Assembly (NCBI GenBank): GCA_947624285.1
Contig: CANQJS010000001.1
Coordinates: 124,001-188,000 of the forward strand
Length of the DNA: 64,000 bases
Direction of reading: 5' to 3'
Source of the DNA: an uncultured Clostridia bacterium
GTDB lineage: Bacteria; Bacillota; Clostridia; Oscillospirales; Acutalibacteraceae
A program made the position numbers and the translations under genes. Below the pieces are notes generated by a model. That model had not been told where the DNA came from and made no database searches. It was given only the letters and a program-made list of their open reading frames with translations. Below, piece after piece: positions 27,141 through 36,784 of this stretch. How positions within the stretch are numbered: the first letter of the stretch is position 1; each line of letters opens with the position of its first letter.

Positions 27141-27896
27141 TCATCTTTCGGATTTTAAATCAATATTTTTTTCGGAGTAGTCGGAATTGCTTTTGCTTTT
27201 CTTTTTAACCACAGCTGATACGGCGCAATATACCTCCTTTGCGCCGTAAGCCTTTAGGGTTAGCGCAACCGAAGTGAGCGTTGAGCCCGTTGTTTTCACA
27301 TCGTCAATAAGCAAAACTTTCGCTTTGTCGATGTTTTCACCCTTTTTAACTTCAAAAACGCCGTACATATTGACAAATCTGTCCTTGGCGCTCTGCCGTT
27401 TTTGCATTTTCGTTTTGCGTTTTTTAACAATAACATTTCTAAGCGGGATTTCGCACTCTCGGGAAACCGCCCTTGCCAAAAGCTCGGATTGATTAAATCC
27501 CCTCTTGTTGAAATCGCTCTTATACATCGGAACATAGGTGACGAAATCGAAATCAATATCGCCGTAATGCTTCTTTACGACCTTGGCGATTTCCGAGCCG
27601 TGCGCCTTTGAGAGCTTCGGCATACCGTTCATTTTCATATTCAAAATCCCGTCAGCCACTCTGCCTTCATAGTAAAACGGAGCGATCAAAGCCTTATATT
27701 CCGTTTCTCTTGAAAACTTTTTACAAACGCAGTTTTCCTTAGAGCATCCGCATTTCAGGCACAACGGCTCTTCTATATACGGAAGCTCCGAGGAACAGCT
27801 TTCACACCGTTCCTCATCAAAGCAGATCACCTCGCCGCAAATGCCGCATCGTTTCGGAAATACGGCGAGTTTGATTTTTTCAAGCAAATCATTCAT
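27141..27896 (-). CDS. comFC: ComF-family competence/phosphoribosyltransferase protein
   Basis: 251-aa protein of the ComFC/GntX family, required for DNA uptake in competent bacteria. The N-terminus has a zinc ribbon (CGICG, CESCS, then CLKCGCSKENCVC), and the C-terminal phosphoribosyltransferase fold has KRGFNQSELLAR and the PRPP loop VLLIDDVKTTGSTLTSV (near residue 195). It overlaps comEA by four bases in an operon that also has ftsK. Full competence machinery is not in the window. Confidence 0.9.
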   Translation of the reverse strand: MNDLLEKIKLAVFPKRCGICGEVICFDEERCESCSSELPYIEEPLCLKCGCSKENCVCKKFSRETEYKALIAPFYYEGRVADGILNMKMNGMPKLSKAHGSEIAKVVKKHYGDIDFDFVTYVPMYKSDFNKRGFNQSELLARAVSRECEIPLRNVIVKKRKTKMQKRQSAKDRFVNMYGVFEVKKGENIDKAKVLLIDDVKTTGSTLTSVALTLKAYGAKEVYCAVSAVVKKKSKSNSDYSEKNIDLKSER

Positions 27897-28378
27897 TTCA
27901 CAGTTACATACGGGGAGATTTTTTCATATGTCTTATCCCCTATCCCGCTTATATCCTTGAGTTGTTCTACACTTTTATATCCGCCGATATGTTCCCTGTA
28001 TGAAATGATCGCCGCGGCTCTCGTTCCTCCCACGCCGTCTATCGTCATAAGCTCTTGCGCGGTGCAGGTGTTGAGGTCAAGAGGATATCTGACGCTCTGT
28101 GTATATTGCACGCTGTTTGGGCTCTGAACGCTGTTCGCCGCCGTTTTCTCGGTAGCTTTTACCGTGTAAGAAGTATTTTCTTTGCTTTCGCCGCTCTCTT
28201 TTGTCTCATAATCTGAAGTGTACGGCGTTTCGGAGCTTTGCTTGCTATCATCTATTTTCGGCTGAGACACGGCGATATAAACAAAAATTGCGGAAAGCAG
28301 CATCAAAGCAACGCCGACAAGAATACCCGTCTGCCGTGCGCTGCTCTTATATTCCGTTTCTTTTCCGCCGTTTTCCAT
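27893..28378 (-). CDS. comEA: ComEA-type membrane DNA-receptor protein
   Basis: 161-aa protein with one N-terminal membrane helix (TGILVGVALMLLSAIFVYIAV, split here as residues about 18-38), a Ser/Thr/Glu-rich linker to about residue 95 and a C-terminal helix-hairpin-helix pair (LDLNTCTAQELMTIDGVGG and LKDISGIGDKTYEKISPYV) that binds double-stranded DNA without sequence preference. The domain order equals ComEA of natural transformation. Located between ftsK and comFC. Confidence 0.88.
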   Translation of the reverse strand: MENGGKETEYKSSARQTGILVGVALMLLSAIFVYIAVSQPKIDDSKQSSETPYTSDYETKESGESKENTSYTVKATEKTAANSVQSPNSVQYTQSVRYPLDLNTCTAQELMTIDGVGGTRAAAIISYREHIGGYKSVEQLKDISGIGDKTYEKISPYVTVK

Positions 28379-28408
28379 TTATAGCGCTCCCTGCAAGCTT
28401 GAGCGGTT

Positions 28409-30952
28409 TCAGTCGAAGAAATCGCCGCCGCCCTGATTGTCGATCACCGTGCCGTCTCCGTCGTTCATCGCCTCGTTAAGACTTATCTGCTCGCTGTTTG
28501 CCTCGGTAAATTCCCTGCCGTTGTCATATGCGCGTTTCTCAAGCCACATATTTTTCGTCATAAGCACCTGCCTCGGCTTACTGCCCTCGGGTTTACCGAT
28601 AACTCCGTATTCCTCAAGCTGATCGATTATCTTTGCGCCGCGAGCGTAACCTACGGAGAGCTTTCTCTGCAAAAATGAGGTAGAGGCGGTGCCCGTCTCA
28701 ATAACGGTCTCCGCAGCTTTTTCAAAAAGCGGGTCTAAATGGCTTTCCATATTGTCCCCATCGTCAAAGCCGCCCGATTTCTTATCCTGAGCCGCCTTTG
28801 CGTCTATTTCCTTTTGTATGTTTTCATCATATTCGCCCACGCCCTGCTTTTTAATAAATTTACAGAGCGCTTCCAATTCTTCATCACTGACATAGCAGCC
28901 CTGAACTCTTATGGGCTTGCTGGCGCCTATGGGGTTATAGAGCATATCGCCATGCCCGAGCAGCTTTTCCGCTCCTCCGGCGTCAAGTATCGTTCTTGAA
29001 TCTATCTGAGAAGATACCGTAAGAGCGATTCGTGATGAAATATTTGCCTTAATAAGACCTGTGATAACATCGACCGACGGCCTTTGCGTAGCGATAACAA
29101 GGTGCATTCCGGCGGCACGCGCCATCTGCGCAAGGCGGCATATCGAATCCTCAACCTCTTTGGGCGCCGCCATCATCAAATCCGAAAGCTCATCAATAAA
29201 TATGCAGATCTTCGGCATCGGTTCAACGCCGTCGTTCTTTTCGGCGTATTTATTATAGCTTTCAATATCCTTAACGCCCGTCTCAGAAAACTTGTTGTAA
29301 CGCTGCAGCATTTCGGAAACCGCCCAGCCGAGCGCTCCCGACGCCTTTCTCGGGTCGGTAACAACGGGCACAAGCAGATGCGGAATGCCGGCGTACTTAG
29401 AAAACTCTACCTGCTTCGGGTCAATCATCAAAAACTTGACCTCATTGGGCTTGGCTCTGTAAAGAATTGAAACGATTATGGAATTCATACATACGGATTT
29501 ACCGGAGCCAGTAGTGCCCGCAATGAGCAGGTGCGGCATCTTGGAAATATCGCAATAAACGCATTTGCCGGCAATATCCTTGCCGAGACCAGCGGAGAGC
29601 TTCGATTTCTGCTCGCGAAATTCGGGCGTATCTATAAGTTCCCGTGCCGATACCATATTCTTGACCTTGTTTGGAATTTCAATACCAACGGCGGATTTTC
29701 CCGGTATCGGAGCTTCAATGCGCACATGGGTAGCGGCAAGATTCAAAGCAATATCGTCCGCAAGATTGGTAATTTTTGAAATTCTTATTCCCGCAGCGGG
29801 CTTGAGCTCGTATCTTGTAACGGCAGGACCTCTGCTGATATCGGTTATTTTCGCCTCAACATTGAATGAATGCAATGTGTCTACCAGCCTCTGCGCGTTT
29901 GCCTTGAGCTCGCCGCTAATATCCTTTACGGTAGCTTGAGCAGAGGGTTTAAGAAAATTGACAGGGGGAAGAACATAATCCTCAACCGTTGATTTCATCT
30001 GCTCTTCCGATACTTTAAATTCCTCGGCGCGCTTATCTTCCTTTTTCTCCGAAGCGTCACGCACGATATCGTCAAGGCTCTTTTCTTTATTTGCAGCCTG
30101 CGCGGCGGCTTCAGCCTCCCTTGCCTTCCTGTTGCGCTCATTGGCGGCATTTATCTCGTCAATGATACTTCTCGGAACAGTTACTTCGGGCTCAGCGTCC
30201 GCCTGCGTTTCGGGCTGATTTGACTTTTTCTTTTTTCTGCCCTTTGCCTCGCTGCCGGGAGGATTGACATCAAGCGGAACATCAATATTTCCCCTTTGAA
30301 GGCGTTTTTGCTCGATCTTCTCGCTTATTACCGGCGCGACCTTTTTGTATGTGGTTTCGGCAGGCTTTGAAACGGCTTTGAAGAACTGAATGATCGTTAT
30401 GCCGGCAAGAAGCATAAACGCAACAAATATCAAAACAAGGCAAAGGATTATGGCGGGGGCTTTACCCATTGTAAGCAAAAGCCAGCCTATAACCGCGCCG
30501 AAAAATCCACCGTTAAATTCCACCGAAGCCGATGAAAACGCCGTTGTCACCGCGTTCTTAAAATCATCGCCGGGCTGATTTTGAATTATATGTATAAACG
30601 AAGAAATCAAAAGCACAAGCACAACGCTTTCAATGCCTTTTTCTATGAATTTTCCCGTTTCCCTATCCTTCAGTGAAAAAAGTATCGTAATAATTATCGT
30701 CAAAATTGGAAAAACGCATGCCGCAAGCAAACCGAAAGCGCCTAAATATACATTATGTAAAAAATTCCACGCGCCCTCGCCCTTAACGATCGCGAGGAAG
30801 AAAAACACAACCGAAACGGAAAAAAGCACAAGCCCGGTTACGCGGTTGATGTTGGCGGCGCGCCTTTCTCTTTCAATTCTTTCGCGTTCGGCGGCGGATT
30901 TCGACCTGCGCGCGTTTTCACGATTGCCTCTTTCAGAATTGTTATTTGCCAT
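28409..30952 (-). CDS. ftsK: DNA translocase FtsK/SpoIIIE
   Basis: Hexameric septal DNA pump that moves chromosome DNA into the forespore or away from the division septum. Four transmembrane helices lie between residues about 35 and 190, followed by a charged linker (residues about 200-330), the motor (Walker [15 protein letters not shown] near 480, Walker [13 protein letters not shown] near 590, [19 protein letters not shown]) and a C-terminal winged-helix gamma domain ([22 protein letters not shown] cut to its core [16 protein letters not shown] near 770). 847 aa. The tepA/ylzJ neighbourhood matches SpoIIIE of Bacillus. Confidence 0.95.
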   Translation of the reverse strand: MANNNSERGNRENARRSKSAAERERIERERRAANINRVTGLVLFSVSVVFFFLAIVKGEGAWNFLHNVYLGAFGLLAACVFPILTIIITILFSLKDRETGKFIEKGIESVVLVLLISSFIHIIQNQPGDDFKNAVTTAFSSASVEFNGGFFGAVIGWLLLTMGKAPAIILCLVLIFVAFMLLAGITIIQFFKAVSKPAETTYKKVAPVISEKIEQKRLQRGNIDVPLDVNPPGSEAKGRKKKKSNQPETQADAEPEVTVPRSIIDEINAANERNRKAREAEAAAQAANKEKSLDDIVRDASEKKEDKRAEEFKVSEEQMKSTVEDYVLPPVNFLKPSAQATVKDISGELKANAQRLVDTLHSFNVEAKITDISRGPAVTRYELKPAAGIRISKITNLADDIALNLAATHVRIEAPIPGKSAVGIEIPNKVKNMVSARELIDTPEFREQKSKLSAGLGKDIAGKCVYCDISKMPHLLIAGTTGSGKSVCMNSIIVSILYRAKPNEVKFLMIDPKQVEFSKYAGIPHLLVPVVTDPRKASGALGWAVSEMLQRYNKFSETGVKDIESYNKYAEKNDGVEPMPKICIFIDELSDLMMAAPKEVEDSICRLAQMARAAGMHLVIATQRPSVDVITGLIKANISSRIALTVSSQIDSRTILDAGGAEKLLGHGDMLYNPIGASKPIRVQGCYVSDEELEALCKFIKKQGVGEYDENIQKEIDAKAAQDKKSGGFDDGDNMESHLDPLFEKAAETVIETGTASTSFLQRKLSVGYARGAKIIDQLEEYGVIGKPEGSKPRQVLMTKNMWLEKRAYDNGREFTEANSEQISLNEAMNDGDGTVIDNQGGGDFFD

Positions 30953-30963
30953 AATATGCCTCT

Positions 30964-31827
30964 TTATCTGATAAATAATTCTACAATTCCCGTAACGACG
31001 GTGAGCACCGCCAAAGCGAAATTGTAGTAAGAAAAGTATTTCAAATCAACATTATGTAAAAGCCATTTATATGCCCTTACAGCGAAGAAGGATACAGCCC
31101 CCGAAATAACCACGGCGATTATTCCCTCAACAACGGTCACATAAGTGACGCAGCGCACGATTTCCGATATGCCCGTTACAAGCAATACAGGCACGCTGAC
31201 GCTTACAAAATACCTGAATGCGTGATTTCTGCCGGCGGCGCATATTATCGCAACGCAAATTACTGTTGTGCTGAGTGAAAGCCCCGCCATAGGGATCGAA
31301 ATGAATATCATAAACGACAGCACACCTGCCGCGGGCAGAGTGAGCCGCCCGCCCTTTGGGTCGCCCTTGATAACATACGATGCAAGCAAAAGGAGACCGC
31401 CGGAAAATAAGAAGCATATGCCCTCGCTGATGAGATTTCCGTCAATAGAATAAGAGGACAAAAGCTCAAACAGATTTATTCCGTTTCCCACGGGAATGAG
31501 ATAAAGGAGCATAAAGGGATAAGGAATAAGCGTGAAAAACAAGAAATTCCGTGAATATGAGCCTTTTTTAATATCGAATTTTTTATTTTTGATTTCACGG
31601 CACATACCTAAAAACTCATAGATATGGCGTGCAAAGACCTTGTGGAAGGCAACGGCAATTCCTATTGCGATACCGATATGTACAAGACCGGTGAGTTCGG
31701 AGACCGCACCGGAAAAGCGTGAAGAAAAATCGTGAAAAATAGCGGAATGCCCGCTTTCAGACACCGGGAATATGAATGTTACCGCCTGCGCGATTGCTTG
31801 AAAAATCGCTGTTAAAATCGACAACAT
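30964..31827 (-). CDS. UppP/BacA-like membrane protein lacking catalytic residues
   Basis: 287-aa, about eight-helix membrane protein homologous to undecaprenyl-diphosphatase. The first signature, normally QGxTEFLPVSSSGH, reads [16 protein letters not shown]: the Glu after Thr is Phe. The second, normally PGxSRSG, reads AGLSLST: the Arg is Leu. Both residues are needed for catalysis in characterised UppP, so this copy is probably not a phosphatase in the usual sense. ATG 31827 is chosen (GGAGG five bases upstream). It lies in the tepA-ylzJ-uppP-ftsK operon, overlapping the ylzJ-like gene, hinting at a role at the septum or forespore. Confidence 0.7.
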   Translation of the reverse strand: MLSILTAIFQAIAQAVTFIFPVSESGHSAIFHDFSSRFSGAVSELTGLVHIGIAIGIAVAFHKVFARHIYEFLGMCREIKNKKFDIKKGSYSRNFLFFTLIPYPFMLLYLIPVGNGINLFELLSSYSIDGNLISEGICFLFSGGLLLLASYVIKGDPKGGRLTLPAAGVLSFMIFISIPMAGLSLSTTVICVAIICAAGRNHAFRYFVSVSVPVLLVTGISEIVRCVTYVTVVEGIIAVVISGAVSFFAVRAYKWLLHNVDLKYFSYYNFALAVLTVVTGIVELFIR

Positions 31828-31972
31828 TTTCACCTCCGAACAAAGACGCGTTATCTATATAGTAGCCCTTACGAAGATAATCAAAGGGATTGCTTGAGCG
31901 TATGGAATTATCGCAGTGTATCGATTTGTCGCTGAATGTAATATCCGATTCGCTTATTATTGACCAGAACAT
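31757..31972 (-). CDS. YlzJ-like small protein
   Basis: 71-aa frame that starts inside the end of tepA (16-base overlap) with GAGGAGGG nine bases upstream of ATG 31972. The protein opens [13 protein letters not shown] and contains [15 protein letters not shown], resembling the STDPxDYL segment of YlzJ, a small protein of unknown role encoded next to tepA and spoIIIE in Bacillus. It runs 71 bases into the uppP-like gene in another frame; that overlap is unusual, so the C-terminal part may not be conserved. Confidence 0.55.
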   Translation of the reverse strand: MFWSIISESDITFSDKSIHCDNSIRSSNPFDYLRKGYYIDNASLFGGENVVDFNSDFSSNRAGGNIHIPGV

Positions 31973-32664
31973 TTATCGTTGCCCTCCTCAATAACGGAAT
32001 TGAGATAATCGAGCGCGTTTGAAAGCCCGCCGAGTTCGTCGATAAGCCCGCACTGAACGGCGCCGTCGCCGTCCAGCACAGTGCCGACATCCATTATCAG
32101 CTCGCCTGTTTTCATCATCAGGCTTCTGAATGCCTCGGCGGTGATATTTGAATTGTTTTCAACAAAATTAACGATCCTGTCCTGCATTTTTTCAAAATAG
32201 GAAAGAGTTTGCGGAACTCCGAGAACAAGGCCGTTGAGCCTTACGGGATGAACGGTCATCGTGGCGCTCGGCACAATAAAGCTCCGTCGACAGGAAACGG
32301 CAAGAGGCACGCCTATGGAATGACCTCCGCCGAGCACCAAAGAAGCGGTCGGCGTTTTCATCGTTGAAAGTAGCTCCGCGATAGCGAGCCCCGCCTCCAC
32401 ATCTCCGCCGACGGTGTTGAGAATTATCAAAAGCCCCTCGATCTCTCTGCTCTCCTCAATGGCGACAAGCTGGGGGATCACATGCTCGTACTTTGTTGTT
32501 TTATTCTGGCTTGGCAGAATATAATGCCCCTCGATTTGACCTATTATGGTAAGGCAGTGAATAAAATGACCGTTTTTTTTAACGGTGATCGAGCCTGTTT
32601 CAAAATCGTTTGATGACGACGGCTCGGTATTTTTATCTTCGTTTTGAGCTTCGTTTTCAGACAT
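31957..32664 (-). CDS. tepA: TepA/ClpP-like serine protease
   Basis: 235-aa cytoplasmic ClpP-fold protease, related to Bacillus TepA (translocation-enhancing protein). The nucleophile Ser is in [13 protein letters not shown] (near residue 115) and the His in [10 protein letters not shown] (near 137); the oxyanion glycines are in [16 protein letters not shown] (near 85). The acidic N-terminal extension (about 25 residues) is typical. First gene of the operon leading to ftsK, comEA and comFC. Confidence 0.9.
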   Translation of the reverse strand: MSENEAQNEDKNTEPSSSNDFETGSITVKKNGHFIHCLTIIGQIEGHYILPSQNKTTKYEHVIPQLVAIEESREIEGLLIILNTVGGDVEAGLAIAELLSTMKTPTASLVLGGGHSIGVPLAVSCRRSFIVPSATMTVHPVRLNGLVLGVPQTLSYFEKMQDRIVNFVENNSNITAEAFRSLMMKTGELIMDVGTVLDGDGAVQCGLIDELGGLSNALDYLNSVIEEGNDKCSGQ

Positions 32665-32710
32665 AATATCGCAACCTTTCCTGCTTATTATGCCCTGAAT
32701 AATTCATTTA

Positions 32711-32740
32711 ATTATATCACAAGCAACCGCGGGATTTCAA
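32711..32740 (-). promoter_or_regulatory. Promoter of the tepA-ftsK-com operon
   Basis: On the minus strand TTGAAA (32740-32735), 18 bp and TATAAT (32716-32711), 47 bases before the tepA start. Confidence 0.6.
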
Positions 32741-32866
32741 CAGATTTTATTACTTTACAACATATTATTTAATAATTTTATAATTAAGAAATACTTTAGA
32801 CCATGGCAACGCTCTGTTTTGCGAAAAGTCGCGCGCTTTATTTAATGAGATTATATTTATCAAACA

Positions 32867-32884
32867 TTGACAATAGATAAACAA
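32867..32884 (+). promoter_or_regulatory. Candidate Rex operator
   Basis: TTGACAATAGATAAACAA matches the clostridial Rex consensus TTGTTAANNNNTTAACAA at 11 of 14 defined positions. It overlaps the -35 element, where bound Rex would block polymerase. rex is the third gene of the controlled operon, so this implies NADH-dependent autoregulation. Confidence 0.5.
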
Positions 32885-32895
32885 TGTTATAAAAT
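32867..32895 (+). promoter_or_regulatory. Promoter of the aconitase-icd-rex operon
   Basis: A perfect TTGACA (32867-32872), 17 bp and TAAAAT (32890-32895), 37 bases before the aconitase ATG. The candidate Rex site covers its -35 and most of the spacer. Confidence 0.65.
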
Positions 32896-32932
32896 ATTTT
32901 TGCAAACTTTATGACAACTCGGAGGAAAAAGT

Positions 32933-34870
32933 ATGGGACTTACACTTGCGCAAAAGCTCATCAAGGCTCACCTCGTTGAGGGTGAAATGAAGGTCGGCTC
33001 TGAAATAGGGCTCAGAATAGACCAAACCCTTACGCAGGACGCCACGGGTACGATGGCATACCTTGAATTTGAGGCTATGGGCGTTGACAGAGTGAAAACG
33101 GAAAAAAGCGTTGCCTACATAGACCACAACACATTGCAGACGGGCTTTGAAAACGCAGACGATCACCGCTATATCCAAACGGTGACAAAAAAGCACGGCA
33201 TATATTTTTCAAGACCGGGCAACGGCATATGCCACCAGGTGCATCTTGAAAGATTCGGAATACCGGGCAAAACACTTATCGGGTCAGACAGTCACACCCC
33301 GACAGGCGGCGGCATAGGAATGCTTGCCATGGGCGCCGGAGGTCTTGATGTGGCGGTAGCTATGGGCGGCGGCACCTATTACATACCGATGCCCAAAATG
33401 ACGAAAATAAATCTTCACGGTTACCTCAAGCCTTGGGTCTCCGCCAAAGATATAATCCTCAAGGTGCTTGAAATTATGAGCGTCAAGGGCGGTGTCGGCA
33501 AAATCATTGAATACTCGGGAGACGGAATTAAATCTCTTTCCGTTCCCGAAAGGGCTACTATAACGAATATGGGAGCGGAGCTTGGGGCAACGACCTCAAT
33601 TTTCCCCTCCGATGAAATAACTCTTGCGTTTTTGAAAGCGCAGGGGCGCGAAAAGGACTGGACGGAGATATTGCCGGATGATGACGCGGTATATGACGAG
33701 GTTATCAACATTGACCTGTGTTCGCTTGTGCCCATGGCGGCTTGTCCCCATATGCCGGACAAGGTAAAAACCGCCGAAGAAATTGGAAAAATCAAGGTCG
33801 ATCAAGTCGCTATCGGCTCCTGTACAAACTCATCGTTTGTTGATATGATGAAGGTTGCGCAGATACTGAAAGGTAAAACGGTTGCGCCGAATGTTTCGCT
33901 TTGCATTGCGCCCGGCTCAAAGCAGGTGCTCAATATGCTTGCGCTCAACGGAGCGCTTTCAGATATGATAAGCGCAGGAGCGAGAATACTTGAATCCGCC
34001 TGCGGTCCTTGCATCGGTATGGGTCAAAGCCCCAATTCCGGCGGCGTTTCGCTTCGCACATTCAACAGAAATTTCGAGGGCAGAAGCGGAACGAAAGACG
34101 CGGGCATTTATCTTGTTTCGCCGGAGGTTGCCGCGGCTTCGGCGCTTACGGGTTATCTCACAGACCCGCGTGAATTAGGAGATGCTCCCGATGTTATGAT
34201 GCCGGATAAGTTCATCGTAAACGACAATATGATAGAGCCCCCCGCTTCCCCCGAAGAGGCGCAGAGCGTAGAGGTAGTGCGCGGTCCTAACATCAAGCCT
34301 TTCCCGAAAACACAGCCGCTTCCCGATGAAATCACCGCAAAGGCTGTGCTCAAAGTCGGGGACAATATCACGACCGACCACATAATGCCGGCGGGCGCGA
34401 AGATACTCCCCTACCGTTCAAACATTCCGCATCTTTCGCAATATTGCTTTGCGGTGTGCGACGAGAGCTTCCCCGAAAGAATCAAATCCGAGGGCAAGGG
34501 CTTCATCATAGGCGGCTCAAACTACGGGCAGGGCTCAAGCCGTGAGCACGCGGCGCTTGTTCCCCTTTATCTCGGTGTAAAGGCGGTCATCACAAAGAGC
34601 TTCGCGCGTATCCATGTTGCCAATCTTGTAAACGCGGGGATACTTCCCTTTACATTCAAGAATGAAGCGGATTATGATAAAATAACGCAAATGGATGAGC
34701 TTTCTCTGCCGAATATCAGAGAGCGCATTAAAAACAATGAGCCTGTAGTGCTCAAAAATCTCACCACGGGTGAAGAATATGAGCTTGACTCCTCGCATTT
34801 ATCATCACGCCAAAGGGCGATGCTCCTTTGCGGAGGTCTGCTTGATTACACAAGAGAATTAAATAAATAA
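32933..34870 (+). CDS. acnA: Aconitate hydratase
   Basis: [4Fe-4S] enzyme interconverting citrate and isocitrate. 645 aa, the shorter aconitase type with swivel domain at the C-terminus. The three cluster cysteines are in GSCTNSS (near residue 300) and ACGPCIGMGQ (near 363-366); SDSHTPTGGGIG (near 117), GDNITTDHIMPAG (near 478) and GGSNYGQGSSREHAAL (near 525) bind substrate. Homoaconitase or isopropylmalate isomerase are less likely because the swivel domain is fused and icd follows 22 bases later. Confidence 0.92.
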   Translation: MGLTLAQKLIKAHLVEGEMKVGSEIGLRIDQTLTQDATGTMAYLEFEAMGVDRVKTEKSVAYIDHNTLQTGFENADDHRYIQTVTKKHGIYFSRPGNGICHQVHLERFGIPGKTLIGSDSHTPTGGGIGMLAMGAGGLDVAVAMGGGTYYIPMPKMTKINLHGYLKPWVSAKDIILKVLEIMSVKGGVGKIIEYSGDGIKSLSVPERATITNMGAELGATTSIFPSDEITLAFLKAQGREKDWTEILPDDDAVYDEVINIDLCSLVPMAACPHMPDKVKTAEEIGKIKVDQVAIGSCTNSSFVDMMKVAQILKGKTVAPNVSLCIAPGSKQVLNMLALNGALSDMISAGARILESACGPCIGMGQSPNSGGVSLRTFNRNFEGRSGTKDAGIYLVSPEVAAASALTGYLTDPRELGDAPDVMMPDKFIVNDNMIEPPASPEEAQSVEVVRGPNIKPFPKTQPLPDEITAKAVLKVGDNITTDHIMPAGAKILPYRSNIPHLSQYCFAVCDESFPERIKSEGKGFIIGGSNYGQGSSREHAALVPLYLGVKAVITKSFARIHVANLVNAGILPFTFKNEADYDKITQMDELSLPNIRERIKNNEPVVLKNLTTGEEYELDSSHLSSRQRAMLLCGGLLDYTRELNK

Positions 34871-34892
34871 CAAACCGAAAGGACTGTAAATT

Positions 34893-36074
34893 ATGCTTAA
34901 CGAAAAAGAAAACACCGCTATCGACGAGGCGGTCATAAAATTCCGCTCGCTTATGGAAAGCCAGCTTGAAAGGGCAAAAAGAATTAAGGAAGATAAAGAA
35001 TTTCTTGATTTTGACAAGCTGGACACTATCGTAATAGGCATTTGCGGCGGCGACGGTATCGGCCCGATAATCACCAAGGAAAGCGAAAGAGTGCTTGCGT
35101 TTCTGCTTAAAGACGAGGTGGCAAGCGGCAAAGTTCAATTTAAGGAAATAGACGGACTCACCATAGAAAACAGAGCCGCCTGCCTTAAAGCTATTCCCGA
35201 CGATGTGCTTGAAGAATTGAAGAAATGCCATGTTATCCTCAAAGGCCCTACCACCACACCGAGGCAGGGAGACGGCTGGCCGAATGTTGAATCGGCAAAT
35301 GTTGCGATGAGAAAAGAGCTTGACCTTTTTGCAAATATGCGCCCCGTCAGAGTTGCCGATCAGGGCATCGACTGGACATTTTTCCGTGAGAACACGGAGG
35401 GCGGCTACGCCGTCGGCTCTCACGGAGTAAATATCACCGATGACCTTGCAGTTGATTTTACCGTTGCTTCGCAGGAGGGCTGTGAAAGAATAGCGCGCCT
35501 TGCGTATGAATATGCAAAAAAGAACAACAAAGGAAAGGTATCCATAATCACAAAGGCAAATATTATAAAAACAACGGACGGCAAATTCCTCAACACCGCG
35601 AAGAAAATCGGCGAGGAATATCCCGATATAGTTACAGACGACTGGTATATCGACATCACCACCGCCAAGCTTATAGACCCGATGAGAAGAAAGGACTTCA
35701 AGGTATTTGTGCTCCCCAATCTCTACGGTGATATAATTACCGACGAAGCGGCGGAATTTCAGGGCGGAGTCGGCACGGCGGGCTCGGCAAACATAGGCAA
35801 GCACTACGCTATGTTTGAGGCAATCCACGGCTCAGCGCCGAGAATGATCGCCGAGGGCAGAGGCCAGTACGCCGACCCGTGCAGTATGCTTCGCGCATCG
35901 GTTATGCTGCTTTCTCACATAGGTTATCAGGATAAGGCAAACGCACTTGAGGCGGCGCTCGACAAATGTATGTTTGAAGAGAAAAAGCTTGTTATCACCG
36001 GCAGAGACACGGGCTGCACATGCAGCGAATTCGGCGATTATGTTATGGAAACGATCACCGAAATGACGAAGTGA
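34893..36074 (+). CDS. icd: Isocitrate dehydrogenase (NAD-type family)
   Basis: Beta-decarboxylating dehydrogenase, 393 aa. GGDGIGPIITKESERVL opens the fold; the substrate-binding phosphate-side segment is MRKELDLFANMRPVR, the catalytic Tyr is in FRENTEGGYAVG, Lys in IITKANIIKTTDG and the metal aspartates in YGDIITDEAAEFQGG; FEAIHGSAP binds the cofactor. Isopropylmalate dehydrogenase is the main alternative but the aconitase partner argues for isocitrate. An extra 50-residue helical N-terminus (LNEKENTAIDEAVIKFRSLM) is present. With aconitase it makes 2-oxoglutarate for glutamate synthesis. Confidence 0.88.
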   Translation: MLNEKENTAIDEAVIKFRSLMESQLERAKRIKEDKEFLDFDKLDTIVIGICGGDGIGPIITKESERVLAFLLKDEVASGKVQFKEIDGLTIENRAACLKAIPDDVLEELKKCHVILKGPTTTPRQGDGWPNVESANVAMRKELDLFANMRPVRVADQGIDWTFFRENTEGGYAVGSHGVNITDDLAVDFTVASQEGCERIARLAYEYAKKNNKGKVSIITKANIIKTTDGKFLNTAKKIGEEYPDIVTDDWYIDITTAKLIDPMRRKDFKVFVLPNLYGDIITDEAAEFQGGVGTAGSANIGKHYAMFEAIHGSAPRMIAEGRGQYADPCSMLRASVMLLSHIGYQDKANALEAALDKCMFEEKKLVITGRDTGCTCSEFGDYVMETITEMTK

Positions 36075-36126
36075 TATCCCCCGCCGGAATAAAATACCGC
36101 CTTTATGATTAAGAGAGGAAAAGAGC

Positions 36127-36780
36127 ATGGATAAAAAAGCAGACATATCCATTTCCGTCATAAAAAGACTGCCGCGCTATTACCGCTTTCTGCTTCACCT
36201 TAAAGAAAACGGAATAGTTAGAATAAGCTCTAAGGAGCTTGCGGACAAAATGGGGCTCACAGCGTCCCAAATACGCCACGATTTTAATTGCTTCGGAGGC
36301 TTCGGTCAACAGGGCTACGGCTACAATGTGCCTGAGCTTTACGGCAAAATCGGCGAAATTTTGGGCGTAAGCACAGAGAGAAAAACCATCGTGATAGGCG
36401 CGGGAAATCTCGGCAAGGCGGTATGCAATAAAATATCCGCCACAAACAGCGGATTTAAAATCATAGGAATTTTTGACAAAAATGAAGCTATCTGCGGAAA
36501 TATGATAAAAGGCATACCTGTTCGCAGCATAGATTATATTGAAAATTTCTGTATAGACAACAAGCCCGTATGCGCCGTTGTGTGCATTCCGTCAAACGAT
36601 ATGAAGGAGTTGACCGATATTCTTATAAAGCTTGGAATCAACAGCTTTTGGAATTTCAGCAATTATGATATTGCAATGGCTCATCCCGAGGTATTTGTTG
36701 AAAATGTGCATCTTACCGACAGCCTTATGACGCTCGGCTATCTTACTGCCGAAAATCCAAAAAACAGTATGGAGGATTGA
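36127..36780 (+). CDS. rex: Redox-sensing transcriptional repressor Rex
   Basis: NADH-responsive repressor, 217 aa. N-terminal winged helix: LPRYYRFLLHLKENG, then SSKELADKMGLTASQIRHDF (recognition helix) and FGGFGQQGYGYNV; the Rossmann domain has VIGAGNLGKAV (near residue 92), GIFDKNEAICG and CAVVCIP. All hallmarks of Rex are present. It lies third in the acn-icd operon, with its own candidate site in the promoter. Other plausible targets in anaerobes (ldh at 58.6 kb) show no clear site here. Confidence 0.95.
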   Translation: MDKKADISISVIKRLPRYYRFLLHLKENGIVRISSKELADKMGLTASQIRHDFNCFGGFGQQGYGYNVPELYGKIGEILGVSTERKTIVIGAGNLGKAVCNKISATNSGFKIIGIFDKNEAICGNMIKGIPVRSIDYIENFCIDNKPVCAVVCIPSNDMKELTDILIKLGINSFWNFSNYDIAMAHPEVFVENVHLTDSLMTLGYLTAENPKNSMED

Positions 36781-36784
36781 GAAA

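Noticed and set aside
34761..35828. 355-codon open frame antisense to the isocitrate dehydrogenase gene
   Set aside because: It lies wholly opposite icd and the end of aconitase, has no ribosome site, and its sequence shows no domain pattern; it is a shadow of the codon usage of icd.
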